The notes beneath the pieces are model-generated. The model worked only from the letters and a program-made list of their open reading frames with translations. It made no database searches and had not been told where the DNA came from. A DNA stretch of 64,000 nt. It comes from Brevundimonas sp. Leaf363 (lineage in GTDB: Bacteria; Pseudomonadota; Alphaproteobacteria; Caulobacterales; Caulobacteraceae). Every line of letters begins with the position of its first letter. Position 1 is the first letter of the stretch. This document shows positions 30,153 to 40,458 of the stretch, piece after piece. Location of the stretch: NCBI RefSeq assembly GCF_001424025.1, contig NZ_LMPZ01000005.1, positions 1 to 64,000 on the forward strand, written 5' to 3'. The translations under genes and the position numbers were made by a program.

Positions 30153-30743
30153 TCACCCCGCCAGCCGCGTCGGGATGACCTCCCAGCCGTAGTAGAGCAG
30201 CCCCGCCGTCAGCAGCAGGATGTTGAGCCAGCGGATCCGCACTACGATCATCAGGCCGTAGCCGACGCAGAACAGCCACGGCGACCGCGCGATCGCCCCC
30301 CAGAGCGTCAGCGGCCCCAGGCTGGGACGCCCGCCGCCGGCCCAGTCCATCAGCCCCACGATCCAGAAGGCGATCAGCCCGGCGATCAGCACCCCGTACG
30401 TCAGGCCGCGCGTGCGGTCATAGTGGGCGTACAGGTCGATCGGCCCCTCGTCCGGCAACGGGTCGGGCAGCACGAACATGGCGGCCATGAAGGGCAGCAT
30501 CAGCTTGCCGACCTGCATCAGCATGGCGCCGATGGTCGTCTCGGTGTCGTTGCGCAGCCCCCATTGGCCCAGCCAGACCGAGACGGTGACCAGGACGATG
30601 ATCCCGGCCAGCAACAGCGGCTCGGGCGCCCAGCGCACCCGCCGCCCCGCCAGCGCCAGACGGCTGATCGCCGACGCGATCTGCGCCAGCGCCAGCCCCA
30701 GGATCACGGCCGACAGGCCGAAGGTGAACTCGAACAGGCTCAT
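30153..30743 (-). CDS. multi-pass membrane protein of unknown function
   Basis: 196 aa from ATG 30743 (MSLFEFTFGLSAVILGLALAQ). The reading frame continues upstream into a palindromic repeat, so the longer form is rejected. About five to six membrane segments are visible (LLLAGIIVLVTVSVWL, LMLPFMAAMFVLP, YGVLIAGLIAFWIVGLM, LFCVGYGLMIVVRI, ILLLTAGLLYYGW). No known family recognised. Confidence 0.72.
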   Translation of the reverse strand: MSLFEFTFGLSAVILGLALAQIASAISRLALAGRRVRWAPEPLLLAGIIVLVTVSVWLGQWGLRNDTETTIGAMLMQVGKLMLPFMAAMFVLPDPLPDEGPIDLYAHYDRTRGLTYGVLIAGLIAFWIVGLMDWAGGGRPSLGPLTLWGAIARSPWLFCVGYGLMIVVRIRWLNILLLTAGLLYYGWEVIPTRLAG

Positions 30744-30774
30744 GGTGCGCTCCCCCGCCTCAACTATAGGCTTT

Positions 30775-30941
30775 CCCTCTCCCAGAGGGAGAGGGCTTGA
30801 GCGCCTGAGAGCGCCAGCGATCAGTCTTGCGCGAAAGGGTGAGGGGTGGAGGCTCGCAGGATAGGGCGCACCCCTCACCCTTTCGGCCAAGTCGCATCGC
30901 TTCGCTCTGCGGGCCTCAAGCCCTCTCCCTTTGGGAGAGGG
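30775..30941. repeat. palindromic element with 27-bp terminal inverted repeats
   Basis: Left arm 30775-30801 and right arm 30915-30941 are inverted copies with one mismatch. A second nested inverted repeat of 17 bp is perfect (30832-30848 with 30869-30885). The arms themselves fold into CCCTCTCCC/GGGAGAGGG hairpins. This fills the 335-bp gap between 30743 and 31079; I see no gene in it. Confidence 0.85.
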
Positions 30942-31078
30942 ACCGCGGGCGCGAAATTTATTGACCCATCACGATTCCGGCCCCGCCGTCGCGCCAAGTC
31001 CCCGTCACGCCACGGATTTTCACTTTTCCGCCCACAATCGACCTGGCGCCCTCTCCACCGGCCGTATCATGGGCGGTC

Positions 31079-31705
31079 ATGACGGACGGGGACCACACCA
31101 TGGGCGACGGATCGATCGCGGACGCGCCGCGCGGCAAGCGCACGCCGCCCGAGGCGGCGTGGGAGGCGGCGCGGGCGGATTATCTGGCGGGGTACAGCGC
31201 ACCCCAGGTGTGCCGGCGGCACGGCGTCGGGCTCAGCGCCTTTCGCGCCCGCGCCAAGGCCGGCGGGTGGCGCCGCGCCGATCAGGCCTGGACCACGCCG
31301 GCGCGGATCGCGGCCCCGCTGGACCCCCTCGACGAAGGCGCGGCCCTGGAGGAGGCGGTGGGCGGCGATCTGGACCAGGTCGACTATCGCGAGCTGTCGT
31401 GGGTGGCGCACCGGCGGATGATGCGCGCGGTGCTGCGCGGCGACGCGGCCGCCGTGCTGCGCTGGCGCCGGGTCGAGGCGGTCATGGATGCGGAACAGGC
31501 GGCGATCGACGAGGCCGGGCGCCTGGACGACGCCCTGGCCTTCGCCCGCGCCGAGGCGGCCGACCGCGCCGAATACCTGGCCGAGGGGGCCCGTGTGTCG
31601 GCCGCCCTGAACGCCATGCACGCACCGGACGGATCGGATGGTTCGAACGCATCGCACGGTTCGGACGCTTTGGACGGATCGGACGCGATTCTCGCCCGTC
31701 CCTGA
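31079..31705 (+). CDS. HTH-containing protein, terminase-small-subunit-like
   Basis: 208 aa, ATG 31079. Residues about 30-65 (DYLAGYSAPQVCRRHGVGLSAFRARAK) look like a homeodomain-type helix-turn-helix as in phage terminase small subunits or resolvase-like DNA-binding proteins. The middle is helical (DYRELSWVAHRRMMRAVL). The last 30 residues are DGSD/NASHGSD repeats from a short DNA repeat. No phage genes surround it. Function unknown. Confidence 0.65.
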   Translation: MTDGDHTMGDGSIADAPRGKRTPPEAAWEAARADYLAGYSAPQVCRRHGVGLSAFRARAKAGGWRRADQAWTTPARIAAPLDPLDEGAALEEAVGGDLDQVDYRELSWVAHRRMMRAVLRGDAAAVLRWRRVEAVMDAEQAAIDEAGRLDDALAFARAEAADRAEYLAEGARVSAALNAMHAPDGSDGSNASHGSDALDGSDAILARP

Positions 31706-31720
31706 CGCGGCGGACGGGCC

Positions 31721-32395
31721 TCAGCCCTCGGCGGCGATCTTGCGCAGGGCCTGTTCGAACACCTCGGCCGGCTGGCCGCCCGAGATCAGGTATTTGCCCT
31801 CCACCACCACGGCCGGCACCGAGTTGATCCCCCGGCCGCGCCACAGGTCCTCGTCGGCCCGCACCTCGGCGGCATAGAGGTCGTCGGCCAGCACTTCGAC
31901 GGCCTTGGCCCGGTCCAGCCCCGCCGCCTCGGCCGCGTCGGCCAGCACGACAGAATCGGCCAGCGAGCGGTTGTCGCTGAAGTGGGTGCGCAGCAGGGCG
32001 GTCTTCAGCGCCTTCTGCTCGGCCGGTCCCAGCGTCCCGGCCCAGTGGATCAGGCGGTGGGCGTCGAAGGTGTTCCAGATGCGGCTGTCCTCGCCCATCG
32101 CCATCTGAAACGGCCCGCCCGGCGCCTCGGCCCAGGCCTCGGCCGCCCGGTCGTGGATCATCGCCCGGTTGGCCGCCGACTGTTCGGGGGTGGAGCCGTA
32201 CTTGCGCACGATATGCTCGGTGATGTTCTCCCCCTCGGGCGCCATCTGGGGGTTCAGCTCGAAGGGTTGGAAGCGGATTTCGGCGTCGATCCCGTCCGCC
32301 TTCACACGCTCCAGCGCGGTCTCCAGCCCGCCCAGTCCCACGGCGCACCAGGGGCAGACGACGTCGGAGACGAAGTCGATGGTCAGGGTCTTCAT
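31721..32395 (-). CDS. DsbA-family (FrnE-like) oxidoreductase
   Basis: 224 aa, ATG 32395. Thioredoxin-fold active site CPWC (SDVVCPWCAVG, near residue 14), long helical insert, then the cis-Pro loop GINSVPAVVVEGKYLISGGQP. No signal peptide, so cytosolic, as usual for FrnE/2-hydroxychromene isomerase relatives. Acts as a thiol oxidoreductase or isomerase; substrate unknown. Confidence 0.92.
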   Translation of the reverse strand: MKTLTIDFVSDVVCPWCAVGLGGLETALERVKADGIDAEIRFQPFELNPQMAPEGENITEHIVRKYGSTPEQSAANRAMIHDRAAEAWAEAPGGPFQMAMGEDSRIWNTFDAHRLIHWAGTLGPAEQKALKTALLRTHFSDNRSLADSVVLADAAEAAGLDRAKAVEVLADDLYAAEVRADEDLWRGRGINSVPAVVVEGKYLISGGQPAEVFEQALRKIAAEG

Positions 32396-32458
32396 GTGTC
32401 TCTCCGGCTGGCCTGCATCGCATATGGGGCCTAAACCGGCGCTCAGGGAGACCCAACG

Positions 32459-33751
32459 ATGACGCGAACCAACGCGCCCCAGTACCTGCCCGGTTTCGGC
32501 AACCACCACGCCACCGAGGCCGCCCCCGGCGCCCTGCCGGTCGGCCGAAACTCGCCGCAGAAGCCGCCCATGGGCCTCTATGCCGAGCAGCTGTCGGGCA
32601 CCGCCTTCACCGCGCCCCGGCACGAGAACCGGCGCAGCTGGCTCTACCGCCTGCGTCCCTCGGCCCAGCACCCGCCCTATGTCCCGTTCGAACAGGGGCT
32701 GGTCCGGTCCGGCCCGTTCGACGAGGCGCCGCCGTCCCCCAACCGCCTGCGCTGGGACCCGCTGGCGGGCGCGCCGGGCGCCGATTGGGTCGAGGGCCTG
32801 GTCACTTACGGCGGCAACGGCGACGCCGACAGCGGCGCGGGCGTGGGCATCCACCTCTACGCCGCCGACCGCTCCATGACCGACCGCGTCTTCTACGACG
32901 CCGACGGCGAGCTGCTGATCGTGCCCCAGGCGGGCGCCCACCGCTTCGTCACCGAGTTGGGCGTCATCGACGCCGAACCCGGCCACATCGTCCTGATCCC
33001 GCGCGGCGTCCGCTTCCGCGTCGAGGTCTCGGGCACCATCCGCGGCTATGTCTGCGAGAACTACGGCGCCCCCTTCCGCCTGCCGGACCTGGGGCCGATT
33101 GGCTCCAACGGCCTGGCGAACCCGCGCGACTTCGAAACGCCGGTCGCCGCCTTCAAGGACGTCGACCGCCCCACCCAGTGCGTCCAGAAATACGGGGGCC
33201 GCCTGTGGGCCACGACCTTCGACCACTCGCCGCTCGACGTCGTGGCCTGGCACGGCAACTACGCCCCCTGCCGCTATGACACCGCCCGGTTCAATACGAT
33301 CGGCACAGTCAGCTTCGACCATCCCGACCCGTCCATCTTCACCGTCCTGACCTCGCCGTCCGACACGCCGGGGACGGCCAACTGCGACTTCGTCATCTTC
33401 CCCCCGCGCTGGATGGTGGCCGAGGACACCTTCCGCCCGCCGTGGTTCCACCGGAACGTCATGAGCGAGTTCATGGGGCTGGTGACCGGCGCCTATGACG
33501 CCAAGGTCGGCGGCTTCGCGCCCGGCGGCGCGTCCCTGCACAACCGCATGAGCGGTCACGGCCCCGATCAGGCCAGCTGGCAGGGGGCCACGAACGCCGA
33601 ACTGAAGCCGCACCGGATCGCGGACACCCTGGCCTTCATGTTCGAGACCCGCATGCCGATCCGCGTCACGAAATGGGCGCAAGAGACGCCTCTCATGCAG
33701 CTCGACTACGACGACGTCTGGTCCGGCTTTGAAAAAGGAACCGTCCGATGA
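32459..33751 (+). CDS. hmgA: homogentisate 1,2-dioxygenase
   Basis: 430 aa, usual length. N-terminal [13 protein letters not shown] and [19 protein letters not shown] are hallmark segments. The Fe(II) site lies in the C-terminal cupin ([15 protein letters not shown] and HGPDQASW with the His/Glu ligands). It cleaves homogentisate to maleylacetoacetate in tyrosine/phenylalanine degradation. Other genes of the pathway (fahA, maiA) are not in the window. Its TGA overlaps the ATG of the next gene. Confidence 0.96.
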   Translation: MTRTNAPQYLPGFGNHHATEAAPGALPVGRNSPQKPPMGLYAEQLSGTAFTAPRHENRRSWLYRLRPSAQHPPYVPFEQGLVRSGPFDEAPPSPNRLRWDPLAGAPGADWVEGLVTYGGNGDADSGAGVGIHLYAADRSMTDRVFYDADGELLIVPQAGAHRFVTELGVIDAEPGHIVLIPRGVRFRVEVSGTIRGYVCENYGAPFRLPDLGPIGSNGLANPRDFETPVAAFKDVDRPTQCVQKYGGRLWATTFDHSPLDVVAWHGNYAPCRYDTARFNTIGTVSFDHPDPSIFTVLTSPSDTPGTANCDFVIFPPRWMVAEDTFRPPWFHRNVMSEFMGLVTGAYDAKVGGFAPGGASLHNRMSGHGPDQASWQGATNAELKPHRIADTLAFMFETRMPIRVTKWAQETPLMQLDYDDVWSGFEKGTVR

Positions 33752-34146
33752 AGCGCCTTCTGCTGGCCGCCAGCCTGCTGCTCGCCACAGCCTGCACCCC
33801 CATGCCGGGCGCACAGGCGCCGGCCGCGCCCGACCAGGCGCCTTCGACCGAGACCGCTCAGGCCCCGGTGACCCAGACGCCGGACGCCTCCGCCTGCGCC
33901 GCGCGGGGCGGCGAGATCCGCCGCGTCGGCCGGATGCAGTCCGAGCAGTGCGTCATCCTCTATTCCGACGGCGGCAAGACCTGCACCGACGGCGACGAAT
34001 GCCAGGGCGACTGCCGCGTCGAGGGCAACACCTCGATCAAGGATCGCGACAACGCCGCCGGCGTCTGCACCGCCGATAGCAATCGCTTCGGGTGTTTCAC
34101 GACGATCGAGGACGGCAAGGCGGGCGCCACGCTCTGCGTCGACTGA
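33748..34146 (+). CDS. Cys-rich small lipoprotein
   Basis: 132 aa, ATG 33748 overlapping the hmgA stop. Lipoprotein signal with lipobox ATAC. The mature part carries about eight Cys ([51 protein letters not shown]), likely disulfide-linked in the periplasm. Family unknown. Confidence 0.75.
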   Translation: MKRLLLAASLLLATACTPMPGAQAPAAPDQAPSTETAQAPVTQTPDASACAARGGEIRRVGRMQSEQCVILYSDGGKTCTDGDECQGDCRVEGNTSIKDRDNAAGVCTADSNRFGCFTTIEDGKAGATLCVD

Positions 34147-34182
34147 CGCATCCGGATCGCGCCGACTGACGTAAGCTGAGCC

Positions 34183-34977
34183 ATGACCGACATCGCGCTG
34201 CTGCTGACCGCCAACCTCGCCTTCTTGGTGGCGGTCATGCTGGCCCTGTGGCTGCTGGCGCTGAGGCTGAAGGACGTCAGCTTCATCGACGGCGTCTGGC
34301 CGCTCGGCATGCTGCTGCTGGCGGTGGCGACATGGCCAAGGACAGAGGGCGACCCGCTTCGTAAGGGGCTGCTGGTGGGCCTGTGCGCCCTGTGGGCGGT
34401 CAGGCTTGGCTGGCACCTGCTGAAGCGCTGGCGGGGGCATGGCGCGGACGGCCGCTATGTCGAGATCGTCGAGACGCAGGAGCGCGAGAAGGGCTGGAGC
34501 TTCGGCAAGACGGCCCTGCTGTTCGTCTTCCTGCCACAAGCCTTCCTGGGCTGGCTGACCTGCCTGCCGGTCCAGCTGGGCCAGGTCGCGGCCCAGCCGG
34601 CGGTCGGCGTGATGGGCTGGGTCGGCGCCGGCCTGGCGCTGTTCGGCCTGATCTTCGAAGCCGTCGGCGACGCCCAGCTGGCGGCCTTCAAGAAGACGGC
34701 GGCCAAGGGCGCGGTGATGGACCAGGGCCTGTGGCGTTATACCCGGCACCCCAACTATTTCGGCGACGCCTGCGTCTGGTGGGGCCTTTGGCTGATCGCG
34801 GCGGAGACGACGCCGGGCCTGTTCGCCGTTGTCGGCCCGCTGTTCCTGACCTTCACTCTGACCCGCTGGTCCGGCATCGGCCTCAGCGAAAAGGCGTCGA
34901 AGAAAAGCCGCCCGGGCTACGAGGCCTATGTGAAGCGCACCAGCGCCTTTGTGCCCTGGCCTCCGAAGAAGGCCTGA
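34183..34977 (+). CDS. DUF1295 membrane protein (isoprenylcysteine methyltransferase/steroid reductase-like)
   Basis: 264 aa with about six membrane segments. The C-terminal signature LWRYTRHPNYFGDACVWWGLWL and the final KKSRPGYEAYVKRTSAFVPWPP are typical of DUF1295 proteins, related to steroid 5-alpha-reductase and ICMT. The basic HPN motif binds a cofactor in that superfamily. Precise reaction unknown. Confidence 0.88.
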   Translation: MTDIALLLTANLAFLVAVMLALWLLALRLKDVSFIDGVWPLGMLLLAVATWPRTEGDPLRKGLLVGLCALWAVRLGWHLLKRWRGHGADGRYVEIVETQEREKGWSFGKTALLFVFLPQAFLGWLTCLPVQLGQVAAQPAVGVMGWVGAGLALFGLIFEAVGDAQLAAFKKTAAKGAVMDQGLWRYTRHPNYFGDACVWWGLWLIAAETTPGLFAVVGPLFLTFTLTRWSGIGLSEKASKKSRPGYEAYVKRTSAFVPWPPKKA

Positions 34978-34988
34978 TCCCAAAGCAA

Positions 34989-35015
34989 AGCCCCCGCCGC
35001 ATCGCGACGGGGGCT
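34989..35015. terminator. rho-independent terminator
   Basis: AGCCCCCG (34989-34996) pairs with CGGGGGCT (35008-35015), followed by CCGGTCTTTT and preceded by AAAGCAAAG. It lies between converging genes. Confidence 0.75.
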
Positions 35016-35035
35016 CCGGTCTTTTCGAACCTGGC

Positions 35036-35302
35036 TTAGTGGCCCGGTTGCTCGCCCGCGGTCGGCGAGGTCGACGGCGTGTTGGCGGTGGTCAGGCCAC
35101 CGTCGGCGTTGCCGGCTTGCTGCTCGATGTGGTCGGCTTGAGCGTTCAGGTTCTTTTCTTCCTGCTCGTTCGGCGTGGCGGCGGCTTGCGCTTCCAGCTG
35201 ATCGGCCTTCACTTCGGCTTGCTTGTCGGCAGCGCTCTCACCGCAAGCGGCGAGGCCCGTCAGGGCGAAGGCGGCGGCGGCGGCGAACATCAGTTTACGC
35301 AT
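35036..35302 (-). CDS. small lipoprotein
   Basis: 88 aa. MRKLMFAAAAAFALTGLAAC is a lipoprotein signal with lipobox LAAC. The mature part is a charged helix rich in Ala/Glu/Gln (ADKQAEVKADQLEAQAA) and a Thr/Pro tail. Similar in style to the other small lipoproteins of the window. Function unknown. Confidence 0.7.
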   Translation of the reverse strand: MRKLMFAAAAAFALTGLAACGESAADKQAEVKADQLEAQAAATPNEQEEKNLNAQADHIEQQAGNADGGLTTANTPSTSPTAGEQPGH

Positions 35303-35401
35303 GGAAAGTTTCCTCCCTAGTGGAGACCGGATAACGCAACGCTTGGCATCCGGTTCACGCCGCCGTGACCGAAAAGTGAAATTTTTCGGCAGCCAGCGGG
35401 A

Positions 35402-36379
35402 TCAGCCCAGCCGCTTCACCTCTGCGAAGGCCACGCGCGCGGCGCCCAGCAGGGCCGCGGTCTTGTCGGTGACGCACCACGTCGGGATGGCGGCCATATA
35501 GGGCTGGAACCGGCCCTTGCGTTCGAACCGCTCGCGGAAGGGGCTGGCCTTGAGGAAGGGCAGGATCTTGGGCGGGATTCCGCCTGCCACATACACCCCG
35601 CGCCGCGCGCCCATCGTCAGCGCCACGTCGCCGGCGACCGCGCCCAGGATGGCGCAGAAGCGGGCCAGGGTGGCGCCGCACGCGCTGTTTGGGTCCTGCA
35701 TCGCCTCGGCGGTGATTTCGGCCGGATCATCGATATGCGTCTCGCGTCCGTCGATCTCGGCCAGGGCGCGGTGCATGTTCAGCAAGCCGGGGCCGCAGAT
35801 CAGGCGCTCGATCGAGACGCGGTCATAGCGACGCCGCAGGATGCGCAGGATTTCGTCCTCGATCGGGTCGCCCGGTGCGAAACAGGCATGGCCGCCTTCG
35901 CTGGGCAGGGCCATCTCATTGCCGTGGATGTCTCGCGCCAAGGCCGAGACGCCAAAGCCGGTGCCCGGGCCAAGCACCGCGATGGCGGCGTTCTCCTCGC
36001 CTTCGAGCGGACCGCCCAGCGAGACCAGGTTCTCCTTGGCGACGATCGGCGCGCCCCAGGCCTGGGCTTCGAAGTCGTTGATCAGCTGGACCGGATCGAG
36101 GCCGAGGGTTTTCAGCTCCTTCTCCGACACGCGCCAGGGCGAGTTGGTCAGGTCGATCTCGCCGTCCGTCACCGGGCCGGCCACGGCGATGACGCCGCCG
36201 TCCGGCTTGACGTCACATCCGTCCATGAAGGCCTTCACCCCTTCCAGGAAGGTCGGATAGCGCTCGGCCGGGAAGGTCTCGTGATGCTCGAGCACGGGCA
36301 CGCCATCGACCAGGCGGGCCGTGGCGAAACGGGCGTTGGTGCCACCGACATCGCCGGCGAGAAGGACACGGTCAGACAT
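35402..36379 (-). CDS. glk: glucokinase
   Basis: 325 aa, ATG 36379. Bacterial Glk family: LLAGDVGGTNARFA phosphate motif at the N-terminus, INDFEAQAWG with the catalytic Asp near residue 100, VLGPGTGFGVSAL and EGGHACFAP. Phosphorylates glucose with ATP to feed the Entner-Doudoroff route encoded just upstream. Last gene of zwf-pgl-edd-glk, starting 2 nt after the edd stop. Confidence 0.95.
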   Translation of the reverse strand: MSDRVLLAGDVGGTNARFATARLVDGVPVLEHHETFPAERYPTFLEGVKAFMDGCDVKPDGGVIAVAGPVTDGEIDLTNSPWRVSEKELKTLGLDPVQLINDFEAQAWGAPIVAKENLVSLGGPLEGEENAAIAVLGPGTGFGVSALARDIHGNEMALPSEGGHACFAPGDPIEDEILRILRRRYDRVSIERLICGPGLLNMHRALAEIDGRETHIDDPAEITAEAMQDPNSACGATLARFCAILGAVAGDVALTMGARRGVYVAGGIPPKILPFLKASPFRERFERKGRFQPYMAAIPTWCVTDKTAALLGAARVAFAEVKRLG

Positions 36380-36381
36380 GA

Positions 36382-38262
36382 TCAGGCGTCGATGGTTGCG
36401 TCGGTCAGGGCGTGAGCAGCCGAAACGACAGGTTCTGAATAATTGGCGGCGAAGCAGACGGAGGCGCCCTGTTCGGCCGAGCCGACCGAGGCGCGGAACG
36501 CCCCGAACAGTTCTCGGCCATAGCCCCAGTGTTGGGCGGTCGGGCGGGCGCGGGGGCGAGCCATCAAGACCTCGGGCGCGACCTGGATGGTTAGCTCGCC
36601 CGTCTCGGCGTTGACGCGGATGATGTCGCCGTCCTGGACATAGGCCAGGGGGCCGCCCTCGATGGCTTCGGGCGTGATGTGAATGGCGGCCGGGGTTTTG
36701 CCCGAGGCGCCCGACATCCGGCCGTCCGTGACCAGAGCGACCTTGAAGCCGCGGTCCTGAAGGACCGAAAGGCCGGGCGACAGGCTATGCAACTCAGGCA
36801 TGCCGTTGGCCTTGGGGCCCTGGAATCGGACGACGGCGATGCCGTCCTTGTCCATCTCGCCCGCCTTGAACGCGGCCAGGAAGTCGTCCTGGTCGTCGAA
36901 GACCCGGGCGGGCGCCTCGATGATCCGGTGCTCGGGCTTCACGGCCGACACCTTGATGACGGCGCGGCCCAGCGGCCCCTTCAGCAGGCGCAGGCCGCCC
37001 TCCTTGTCGAAGGGGTTGTCGAAGGGGCGCACGATGGCCTCGTCCAGGCTGGACTCGACGCCGTCGACCCAGATCAGTTCGCCGTCCTTGAGGATGGGCT
37101 CCTTAAAATAGTGCTCCAGCCCCTGACCGGCGACCGTAGTCACGTCGGTGTGGACGAAGCCGCCCTTGGCCAGTTCGCGGGTGATGAAGGCCACGCCGCC
37201 CGCCGCCTGGAAGGCGTTCACGTCGGCCGAGCCGTTCGGATAGACCCGCGCCAGCAGCGGCGTCACGGCCGACAATTCGTCCATGTCGGTCCAGTCGATC
37301 AGCACGCCGGCCGAGCGCGCCATGGCGACCAGGTGGATGGCGTGATTGGTTGACCCGCCGGTAGCCAAGAGGGCCACGATCATGTTCACGACCGACTTCT
37401 CGTCGATGACGTCGGCCATCCGGCCCTGACCTGACCGGGCCAGCTCGACGGCCCGCTTGGCGGCGGCGGCCGTCAGGGCGTCGCGCAGGCCGGTCTCGGG
37501 ATGAACGAAGGCGGTGGAGGGCATGTGCAGCCCGGCCAGCTCCATCATCATCTGGTTGGAGTTGGCGGTGCCGTAGAAGGTGCAGGTGCCCGGCGAGTGA
37601 TAGCTGGCGACCTCGCTTTCCAGCAGGGTCTGCCGATCCACCTTGCCCTGCGCGAACTCGGCGCGGACGCGGGCCTTTTCGGCATTGGGGATGCCCGAGG
37701 GCATCGGGCCGGCCGGGGCGAAGATGACGGGCAGGTGGCCAAAGGCCAGGGCGCCCATGAACAGGCCCGGCACGATCTTGTCGCAGACGCCCAGACACAC
37801 GGCGGCGTCGAAGGCGTCGTGGGTCAGGGCGACGCCGGCCGACATGGCGATGACATCGCGGCTGAAGAGCGACAGCTCCATGCCCGGACGGCCTTGGGTG
37901 ACGCCGTCGCACATGGCGGGCGTGCCGCCGGCGACCTGGGCAGTGCCGCCCACTGCACGGGCCGCCTCGCGGATCACGGCGGGGTAGCGTTCGAACGGCT
38001 GGTGGGCCGAGAGCATGTCGTTATAGGCGGTGACGATGCCGATGTTGGGCTTTGAGCCATCCATCGCCGTCAGCTTGTCGGCCAGGGTCTGGCCGGCGAA
38101 GGCGTGGGCCCAGTTGGCGCAGGACAGCTTGGCGCGGGCCACGCCGTTGCCACGCGCGGCGTCCATGCGGGCCACATAGTCCCGGCGCGTCTCGCGGCTG
38201 CGCGCGATGATGCGGTCGGTGACCTCGGCGGTCCTGGGATGCAGTTTGAACTCGCCGGCCAT
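36382..38262 (-). CDS. edd: 6-phosphogluconate dehydratase
   Basis: 626 aa. IlvD/Edd family; the 600+ length, [22 protein letters not shown] and the order within zwf-pgl-edd-glk favour Edd over IlvD. Cys of the [4Fe-4S] cluster lie in [32 protein letters not shown] and [18 protein letters not shown]. Converts 6-phosphogluconate to KDPG. Its ATG overlaps the pgl stop by one base. The aldolase gene eda is not in the window. Confidence 0.96.
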   Translation of the reverse strand: MAGEFKLHPRTAEVTDRIIARSRETRRDYVARMDAARGNGVARAKLSCANWAHAFAGQTLADKLTAMDGSKPNIGIVTAYNDMLSAHQPFERYPAVIREAARAVGGTAQVAGGTPAMCDGVTQGRPGMELSLFSRDVIAMSAGVALTHDAFDAAVCLGVCDKIVPGLFMGALAFGHLPVIFAPAGPMPSGIPNAEKARVRAEFAQGKVDRQTLLESEVASYHSPGTCTFYGTANSNQMMMELAGLHMPSTAFVHPETGLRDALTAAAAKRAVELARSGQGRMADVIDEKSVVNMIVALLATGGSTNHAIHLVAMARSAGVLIDWTDMDELSAVTPLLARVYPNGSADVNAFQAAGGVAFITRELAKGGFVHTDVTTVAGQGLEHYFKEPILKDGELIWVDGVESSLDEAIVRPFDNPFDKEGGLRLLKGPLGRAVIKVSAVKPEHRIIEAPARVFDDQDDFLAAFKAGEMDKDGIAVVRFQGPKANGMPELHSLSPGLSVLQDRGFKVALVTDGRMSGASGKTPAAIHITPEAIEGGPLAYVQDGDIIRVNAETGELTIQVAPEVLMARPRARPTAQHWGYGRELFGAFRASVGSAEQGASVCFAANYSEPVVSAAHALTDATIDA

Positions 38263-38969
38263 TACGCGGCCTCCGTCCAGAGAATTTCGAGCGGGGCGCC
38301 GGATGCGACCAGGGCCGCGATCGGCTGGGTCACCGGATCACCCGTCGCCTCGCGTTCGAACACGTCGCGCTTGGCCGCCCCCTTCAGCGCCAGCACCACC
38401 CGGCCGGCCTGGGCCAGGTAGGGCAGGTTGATCGACAGGCGCTCCAGACTTGGGGCCAGGCCGTCGCGGCCGTGCGGGACGCCCAGGACGGTCGGCTTCA
38501 GCGTCGGGGTCAGCAGGGTCTTCAGGGTGGGGCTTTGCGGGAACATGGAGCAGATATGACCATCTTCCCCCATGCCGAGAAGGACCGCGTCCAGACGCGA
38601 GCCCTGAGCGGCCAGCGCGGCGGCCGCGACAGCGGCGGCGCGGTCCACCGTCACCTCGGCCGAAAAGAGCGGCAGGAAGGTCGCGGCGGCGGCCGGGCCG
38701 GTCAGCAACGTCGCCTTCATCAGGGCCGCGTTCGAGTCCGGGCTGGTCTCGGGCACGTAGCGCTCGTCGACCAGGGTGACGACGACCTTGTCCCAGTCCA
38801 GCGCCATCGCCGCCATCTGGCGATAGATGGGCGAGGGCGTGGACCCGCCGGCGCCGGCGAAGATCGCCTTGCCGTTGGCCAGCACGGCCGCTTCCAGCGT
38901 CTCGGCCAGGCGCGCGGCGCAGGCTTCGGCCCAGGCGTCCTGACCGGCGAAGGTTTCGATGGCGGTCAC
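38262..38969 (-). CDS. pgl: 6-phosphogluconolactonase
   Basis: 235 aa from GTG 38969, which overlaps the zwf stop (GTGA). A longer reading frame upstream is in conflict with zwf. Signatures: [54 protein letters not shown]. Hydrolyses 6-phosphogluconolactone, second step of the pathway. Confidence 0.95.
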   Translation of the reverse strand: MTAIETFAGQDAWAEACAARLAETLEAAVLANGKAIFAGAGGSTPSPIYRQMAAMALDWDKVVVTLVDERYVPETSPDSNAALMKATLLTGPAAAATFLPLFSAEVTVDRAAAVAAAALAAQGSRLDAVLLGMGEDGHICSMFPQSPTLKTLLTPTLKPTVLGVPHGRDGLAPSLERLSINLPYLAQAGRVVLALKGAAKRDVFEREATGDPVTQPIAALVASGAPLEILWTEAA

Positions 38970-40417
38970 TCCGAGGTGTTCCAGGTGCGGCCGGTGCGCG
39001 CCAGCAGGGTGTCGGCCAGGGGCGGGCCCCAGCTGCCGGCCACATACTCCTGCGGCTTGATGCCCCCGTCGGCCCAGGCGTCGGACACCTCGTCCACCCA
39101 CTTCCAGGCCTGCTCGGCCTCGTCCCGGCGGACGAACAGGGTCGAATCGCCCTTCAGCGCGTCCAGCAGCAGCCTTTCATAGGCGATGCGGCGGCGCGGC
39201 GCGGTGTCCCCCTTGCCGCGGAAGCCCCAGGACAGGCTCATCTTGATGGGCTGCAGCTGCATCCGGCCGTCCAGCCCGGCCTTCTTGTTCATGACCGTGA
39301 GGGAGATGTCTTCCTCGGGCTGCAACTCGATGATCATCTTGTTGGCTGCCGGCTCGCCGTCCTCGTAGTCGAAGATCGAGTGGGGCAGGGGCTTGAACTG
39401 GATGACGATCTCGGTGCGCTTCTCGGGCAGGCGCTTGCCGGTCCGCATGAAGAAGGGCGTGCCGGCCCAGCGCCAGTTGTCGATGTCGGCGCGGATGGCG
39501 ACGAAGGTCTCGGTGTCCGAATCCTCGCCGCGTTCCTCGTCATAGCCCTTGGCCGGCTGGCCCTCCGACAGACCCGCGACGTACTGGCCGCGCACGGTGA
39601 CCCGCTCGACCTCCTCCTGCGTGATCGGGCGAAGGGACTTCAGGACCTTCACCTTCTCGTTGCGGACGGATTCGGGATCCAGATCGCTGGGCGGCTCCAT
39701 CGCCACCAGGCACAGCAGCTGCAGCATGTGGTTCTGCAGCATGTCCCTCAGGGCGCCGTACTCGTCATAGTAGGGCCAGCGATCGCCGACGCCCACCGTT
39801 TCGCCGATGGTGATCTGCACGTGGTCGATGTTCTGGCTGTTCCACAGCGGCTCGAACACCGTGTTGCCGAATCGCAGGGCGATCAGGTTCTGAACCGTCT
39901 CCTTGCCCAGATAGTGGTCGATGCGGAACACCTGGTCCTCGCGGAAGGCGTGGGCCACCGCGTCGTCGATCTCCAGGAAGGTCTTCAGGTCGCGGCCGAC
40001 GGGCTTTTCCAGCACGATGCGCGCCTGATCGGTCGCCAGTCCGGCGCCCTTCAGCGCCTTGACGATGCCGCCGTACAGCGATGGCGACACGGCCAGGAAG
40101 AAGGTCAGGGCGTCATCGTCGCCGAGACGCTCGCGCAGTTGCTTCAGGCTGTCGGCCGACGTGGCGTCCAGCGCCAGATAATCCAGGCGCGGCTCCAGCC
40201 GGGCGAAGTCCTCGGGCGACCAGTCGGCGCCGGTGCGGGCCTCGCAGGCTTCGCGGACCTTGGCGACATATTCCTCGCGGCTCTCGGCCGAGCGGGCGAC
40301 GCCGACGATCTTCAGGCCGTCGGGCAGCAGGCGCTCCTGCTCCAGGAAATACAGAGAGGGCAGCAGCATGCGCATGGCCAAATCGCCACCGCCGCCGAAC
40401 AGCACCAATGCCGCCAT
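38966..40417 (-). CDS. zwf: glucose-6-phosphate 1-dehydrogenase
   Basis: 483 aa, ATG 40417. NADP-binding segment ALVLFGGGGDLAMRMLLPSL at the N-terminus, substrate signature FRIDHYLGKETVQNL near residue 170, and LQNHMLQLLCLVAMEPP. Oxidises glucose-6-phosphate to 6-phosphogluconolactone. It begins 41 nt after the his operon's last gene on the same strand and may be partly co-transcribed with it. Confidence 0.97.
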   Translation of the reverse strand: MAALVLFGGGGDLAMRMLLPSLYFLEQERLLPDGLKIVGVARSAESREEYVAKVREACEARTGADWSPEDFARLEPRLDYLALDATSADSLKQLRERLGDDDALTFFLAVSPSLYGGIVKALKGAGLATDQARIVLEKPVGRDLKTFLEIDDAVAHAFREDQVFRIDHYLGKETVQNLIALRFGNTVFEPLWNSQNIDHVQITIGETVGVGDRWPYYDEYGALRDMLQNHMLQLLCLVAMEPPSDLDPESVRNEKVKVLKSLRPITQEEVERVTVRGQYVAGLSEGQPAKGYDEERGEDSDTETFVAIRADIDNWRWAGTPFFMRTGKRLPEKRTEIVIQFKPLPHSIFDYEDGEPAANKMIIELQPEEDISLTVMNKKAGLDGRMQLQPIKMSLSWGFRGKGDTAPRRRIAYERLLLDALKGDSTLFVRRDEAEQAWKWVDEVSDAWADGGIKPQEYVAGSWGPPLADTLLARTGRTWNTSE

Positions 40418-40458
40418 TCCTGGTCCTTCCCGATCCGGACTCTGAAGGCCCTTGAGCC

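Noticed and set aside
38969-39101. Longer N-terminus for pgl
   Set aside because: It lies entirely within zwf coding sequence in another frame, and the GTG at 38969 overlapping the zwf stop fits the operon pattern.
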